7,667 bases of DNA from Solirubrobacterales bacterium. Its GTDB lineage: Bacteria; Actinomycetota; Thermoleophilia; Solirubrobacterales; 70-9. Of this stretch, positions 5,861 to 7,667 are shown in pieces. The stretch is from assembly GCA_030152805.1 (NCBI GenBank), contig JASLIG010000092.1, positions 1-7,667 on the forward strand, given 5' to 3'. The notes beneath the pieces are model-generated. The model ran no database searches. It saw nothing but the letters and a program-made list of their open reading frames with translations, and was not told where the DNA came from. The position numbers were made by a program, and so were the translations under genes. Position 1 is the first letter of the stretch; every line of letters starts with the position of its first letter.

Positions 5861-7507
5861 ATGCCAATGAGCAACGAACGACGGCTCAAGCATTGGGGGT
5901 GGGGGCACGAGGATCAGGCGCCCTCTCGGAAGGAGCTCGAGGAGGCTGCCGCCGGGATCCGGGAGCGGTTTGGGTTCGGGGGCGAGGTCGAGGAGGCGGT
6001 GCCGCTCGATGAGGTGGGGTTGCGCGAGCCGCGGTTGAAGGCGCCCGAAGCGTTTGGGGATCTGTTTGCGGATGGGCACTACGAGCGGGTGTCGCACGCT
6101 TTGGGGAAGGCCTACCGGGACGTGGTGCGGGGGTTCCGGGGGGAATTCGAGAATCCGCCGGATCTGGTGGCGTTTCCTCGGGACGAGTCGGAGATCGAGG
6201 TGGTGCTGGATTGGTGCGAGGCAGAGGGGGCGGCCGTGGTGCCGTTCGGGGGCGGGACGAGCGTGGTCGGCGGGGTCGAGGCGCGGCTGGGCGACCGGCC
6301 GGTCGTCAGCCTCGACCTGAAGCGACTGGACCGGGTGCTGGAGGTCGATGCCGAGTCGCTGGCGGCGCGGATCCAGGCGGGGGCGACCGGGCCGGGGCTG
6401 GAGGACCAGCTGCGCGAGCACGGCTTGACACTGCGCCACTTCCCCCAGTCCTTCGAGTACTCGACGCTCGGCGGCTGGGTGGCGACGCGCGCCGGCGGGC
6501 ACTTCGCCACGCTCTACACGCACATCGAGGATCTGGTCGAGTCAGTGCGGGCGATCACGCCGCGGGGGACTTGGGAGAGCCGCCGCCTGCCCGGGTCCGG
6601 GGCAGGACCGTCTCCCGACCGGGCGTTGATCGGTTCGGAGGGAGTGCTCGGGGTGATCGCCGACGCCTGGATGAGGGTGCGGCCGCGCCCCCGGTTCAAG
6701 ACGTCCTGCAGCGTCGAGTTCGACGACTACCTCGCCGCGGCGCGCGCCGTGCGCGAGATCTCCCAATCGGGCCTATACCCCGCTAACTGCCGTCTGCTCG
6801 ACGCGCTCGAGGCGGGCACCACGGGCGCTGGCTCGGGGGAGAAGCACCTGCTGGTGCTGGGCTTCGAGTCGGCGGACCTCCCGGTCGACGAGCCGATGCG
6901 CCTGGCCATCGACATCGCTCAATCGCACGGCGGTGTGCCCAACTCGCCGCTGCCGGGCCGAGCTACGGCGGGCGAGAGCGGGGACCGCGCCGCGGATAGC
7001 GAAGCGTCAGCCGTCGACACCTGGCGCGGCGCCTTCCTGCTTGCCCCCTACCTTCGCGACACCTTCGTCGCCTGCGGGGTGCTCTCGGAGACCTTCGAGA
7101 CGGCGATCACCTGGGACCGCTTCGAGCAGTTCCACGCCGAGGTGATGGAGGCGGTACGGGGGAAGGTCGCCGAGGTCTGCGGCGCGCCGGCGGCGGGGGC
7201 GGGGGCGCCGCGGGTCAGCTGCCGCTTCACCCACGTCTATCCGGATGGTCCGGCGCCCTACTTCACCGTGCTCGCCCCGGCGCTGCGCGGCGGAGAGGTC
7301 GAGCAGTGGGACGAGATCAAGGCGGCCGCGAGCGAGGCCGTGATCGAAGGCGGCGGCACGATCACCCACCACCATGCCGTCGGCCGCGACCACCGACCCT
7401 GGTACGATCGCCAGCGCCCCGCCCCCTTCGCCGCCGCCCTGCGGGCCGCCAAGGCCGAGCTCGACCCCGCCGGGATCCTCAACCCCGGCGTCCTCATCGA
7501 CCCCTAG
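5861..7507 (+). CDS. FAD-dependent alkyldihydroxyacetonephosphate synthase-like oxidase
   Basis: The product, 548 residues, is related to AGPS, which replaces the acyl chain of acyl-DHAP with a fatty alcohol to create the glycerol ether bond. The FAD_binding_4 domain runs from about 98 to 275: PDLVAFP (100-106), PFGGGTSVVGG (128-138), FEYSTLGGWVATRAGG (198-213) and GSEGVLGVI (258-266). The C-terminal cap carries CRLLD (R311, matching the conserved IRLMD arginine of animal AGPS), ETAITWDRF (413-421), a Tyr in PAPYF (Y467, candidate for the catalytic tyrosine) and GGTITHHHAVG, with the His triplet at 503-505 typical of AGPS. It ends in LDPAGILNPGVL, typical of FAD-oxidase C domains. No N-terminal targeting signal was seen. 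Residues about 362-386 are a polar low-complexity stretch. ATG at 5861 or 5867 could be the start; neither has a strong Shine-Dalgarno. The first 300 or so bases use more G- and T-ending codons than the rest. The nearby fatty alcohol-forming reductase supports an ether-lipid role. A related FAD oxidase acting on another 2-hydroxyacid is the alternative. Confidence 0.82.
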   Translation: MPMSNERRLKHWGWGHEDQAPSRKELEEAAAGIRERFGFGGEVEEAVPLDEVGLREPRLKAPEAFGDLFADGHYERVSHALGKAYRDVVRGFRGEFENPPDLVAFPRDESEIEVVLDWCEAEGAAVVPFGGGTSVVGGVEARLGDRPVVSLDLKRLDRVLEVDAESLAARIQAGATGPGLEDQLREHGLTLRHFPQSFEYSTLGGWVATRAGGHFATLYTHIEDLVESVRAITPRGTWESRRLPGSGAGPSPDRALIGSEGVLGVIADAWMRVRPRPRFKTSCSVEFDDYLAAARAVREISQSGLYPANCRLLDALEAGTTGAGSGEKHLLVLGFESADLPVDEPMRLAIDIAQSHGGVPNSPLPGRATAGESGDRAADSEASAVDTWRGAFLLAPYLRDTFVACGVLSETFETAITWDRFEQFHAEVMEAVRGKVAEVCGAPAAGAGAPRVSCRFTHVYPDGPAPYFTVLAPALRGGEVEQWDEIKAAASEAVIEGGGTITHHHAVGRDHRPWYDRQRPAPFAAALRAAKAELDPAGILNPGVLIDP

Positions 7508-7562
7508 CCGCGTGATGTCGCATTTCCCGCCGCTATGCGGCGGGAAATGCCACAACACGCGG
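7508..7562. terminator. Bidirectional stem-loop between convergent genes
   Basis: A perfect 14-bp stem, GCATTTCCCGCCGC (7520-7533) with GCGGCGGGAAATGC (7537-7550), closes a TAT loop. The stem extends outward to the stop codons on both sides with only two mismatches. There is no T tract, which is common for hairpin terminators in high-GC actinomycetes. Lying exactly between two convergent stop codons, it suits a shared terminator, but the symmetry may simply come from the inverted duplication. Confidence 0.55.
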
Positions 7563-7667
7563 CTAGGGGTCGATGAGGACGCCGGGGTTGAGGATCCCGC
7601 CGGGGTCGAGCTCGGCCTTGGCGGCCCGCAGGGCGGCCGCGAAGGGGGCGGGGCGCTGGCGATAGTA
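7563..7667 (-). CDS. Second AGPS-like FAD oxidase copy, C-terminal 34 codons only
   Basis: Minus-strand reading from the window edge gives the last 34 residues and TAG of a protein nearly identical to the end of the plus-strand AGPS-like enzyme. Visible parts are YYRQRPAPFAAALRA and LDPGGILNPGVLIDP. It differs at two residues (Tyr for Asp and Gly for Ala) and at one synonymous codon. The start and most of the gene lie beyond 7667, so it could be a full paralogue, a truncated copy or a pseudogene. It converges on the plus-strand copy with 55 bp between stop codons. Confidence 0.75.
   Translation of the reverse strand, partial: YYRQRPAPFAAALRAAKAELDPGGILNPGVLIDP

Larger units (their letters stand above)
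7403..7667. repeat. Long near-perfect inverted duplication joining two convergent copies of the AGPS-like gene end
   Basis: Bases 7403-7534 mirror 7536-7667 about an axis at 7535. I count six mismatched pairs in 132: 7406/7664, 7432/7638, 7470/7600, 7515/7555, 7519/7551 and 7534/7536. The arms contain the last 34 codons and stop of the plus-strand gene, about 28 bp of downstream sequence, and the same elements in reverse. The repeat continues past the right edge, so its full length is unknown. The mismatches argue against a simple fold-back copy of one molecule. Confidence 0.9.

Noticed and set aside
5800..5889. TTG at 5889 as start of the Schlafen-type gene
   Set aside because: It has no Shine-Dalgarno, would translate through the inverted repeat and would overlap the divergent gene's 5' end. 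The TTG codons at 5799 and 5784 both have GGAG at good spacing.
5750..6523. A 257-codon minus-strand open reading frame opposite the AGPS-like gene
   Set aside because: It is an Arg/Pro/Leu/His-rich antisense shadow without motifs. The plus strand has a clear FAD-binding domain over the same bases.
7007..7558. A 183-codon minus-strand open reading frame at the right edge
   Set aside because: It is a wrong-frame shadow of the AGPS-like gene. The real minus-strand coding end is the 34-codon frame at 7563-7667, which matches the paralogue.

Overview
The window looks like the chromosome of a high-GC actinomycete. The best lineage evidence is a single polypeptide joining the E2 succinyltransferase and E1 parts of 2-oxoglutarate dehydrogenase (Kgd/OdhA type), an arrangement characteristic of Actinomycetota. 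GC-ending codons, weak Shine-Dalgarno signals and a likely leaderless start fit this. A deep-branching group such as Thermoleophilia/Solirubrobacterales is possible, because the Kgd chain still carries its own lipoyl and E3-binding domains, but that placement is inference.

Layout: (1) bases 1-2139, minus strand, the first 713 codons of kgd, running off the left edge. (2) A 26-bp divergent gap (2140-2165) with overlapping promoter-like hexamers. (3) 2166-4157, plus strand, a two-domain alcohol-forming fatty acyl-CoA reductase. (4) After a 1-bp convergent gap, 4159-5799, minus strand, a Schlafen/AlbA_2 plus HATPase_c_4 putative regulator with two C-terminal winged helices and less biased codon use. 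(5) A perfect 16-bp inverted repeat (5775-5827) whose loop holds that gene's ribosome binding site and probable TTG start; each arm contains a GCAA-N2-TTGC dyad. (6) 5861-7507, plus strand, an FAD-dependent alkyl-DHAP synthase-like enzyme. (7) 7403-7667, a long near-perfect inverted duplication: the end of the alkyl-DHAP synthase gene is mirrored by the end of a second, convergent copy that leaves the window on the right.

Functional reading: acyl-CoA reductase makes fatty alcohols, and alkyl-DHAP synthase swaps the acyl chain of acyl-DHAP for a fatty alcohol to form the ether bond. Together they would give the two committed steps of alkyl-ether glycerolipid synthesis. The Schlafen-type gene sits between them in the opposite orientation with a symmetric element beside it, so it may be an inserted accessory gene or a local regulator. 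The most notable signals are the ether-lipid gene pair, the start-site inverted repeat, the lipoyl-bearing Kgd fusion and the inverted duplication at the right edge. No tRNA, rRNA, CRISPR or transposase was seen, and there is no gene-free stretch over 300 bases.
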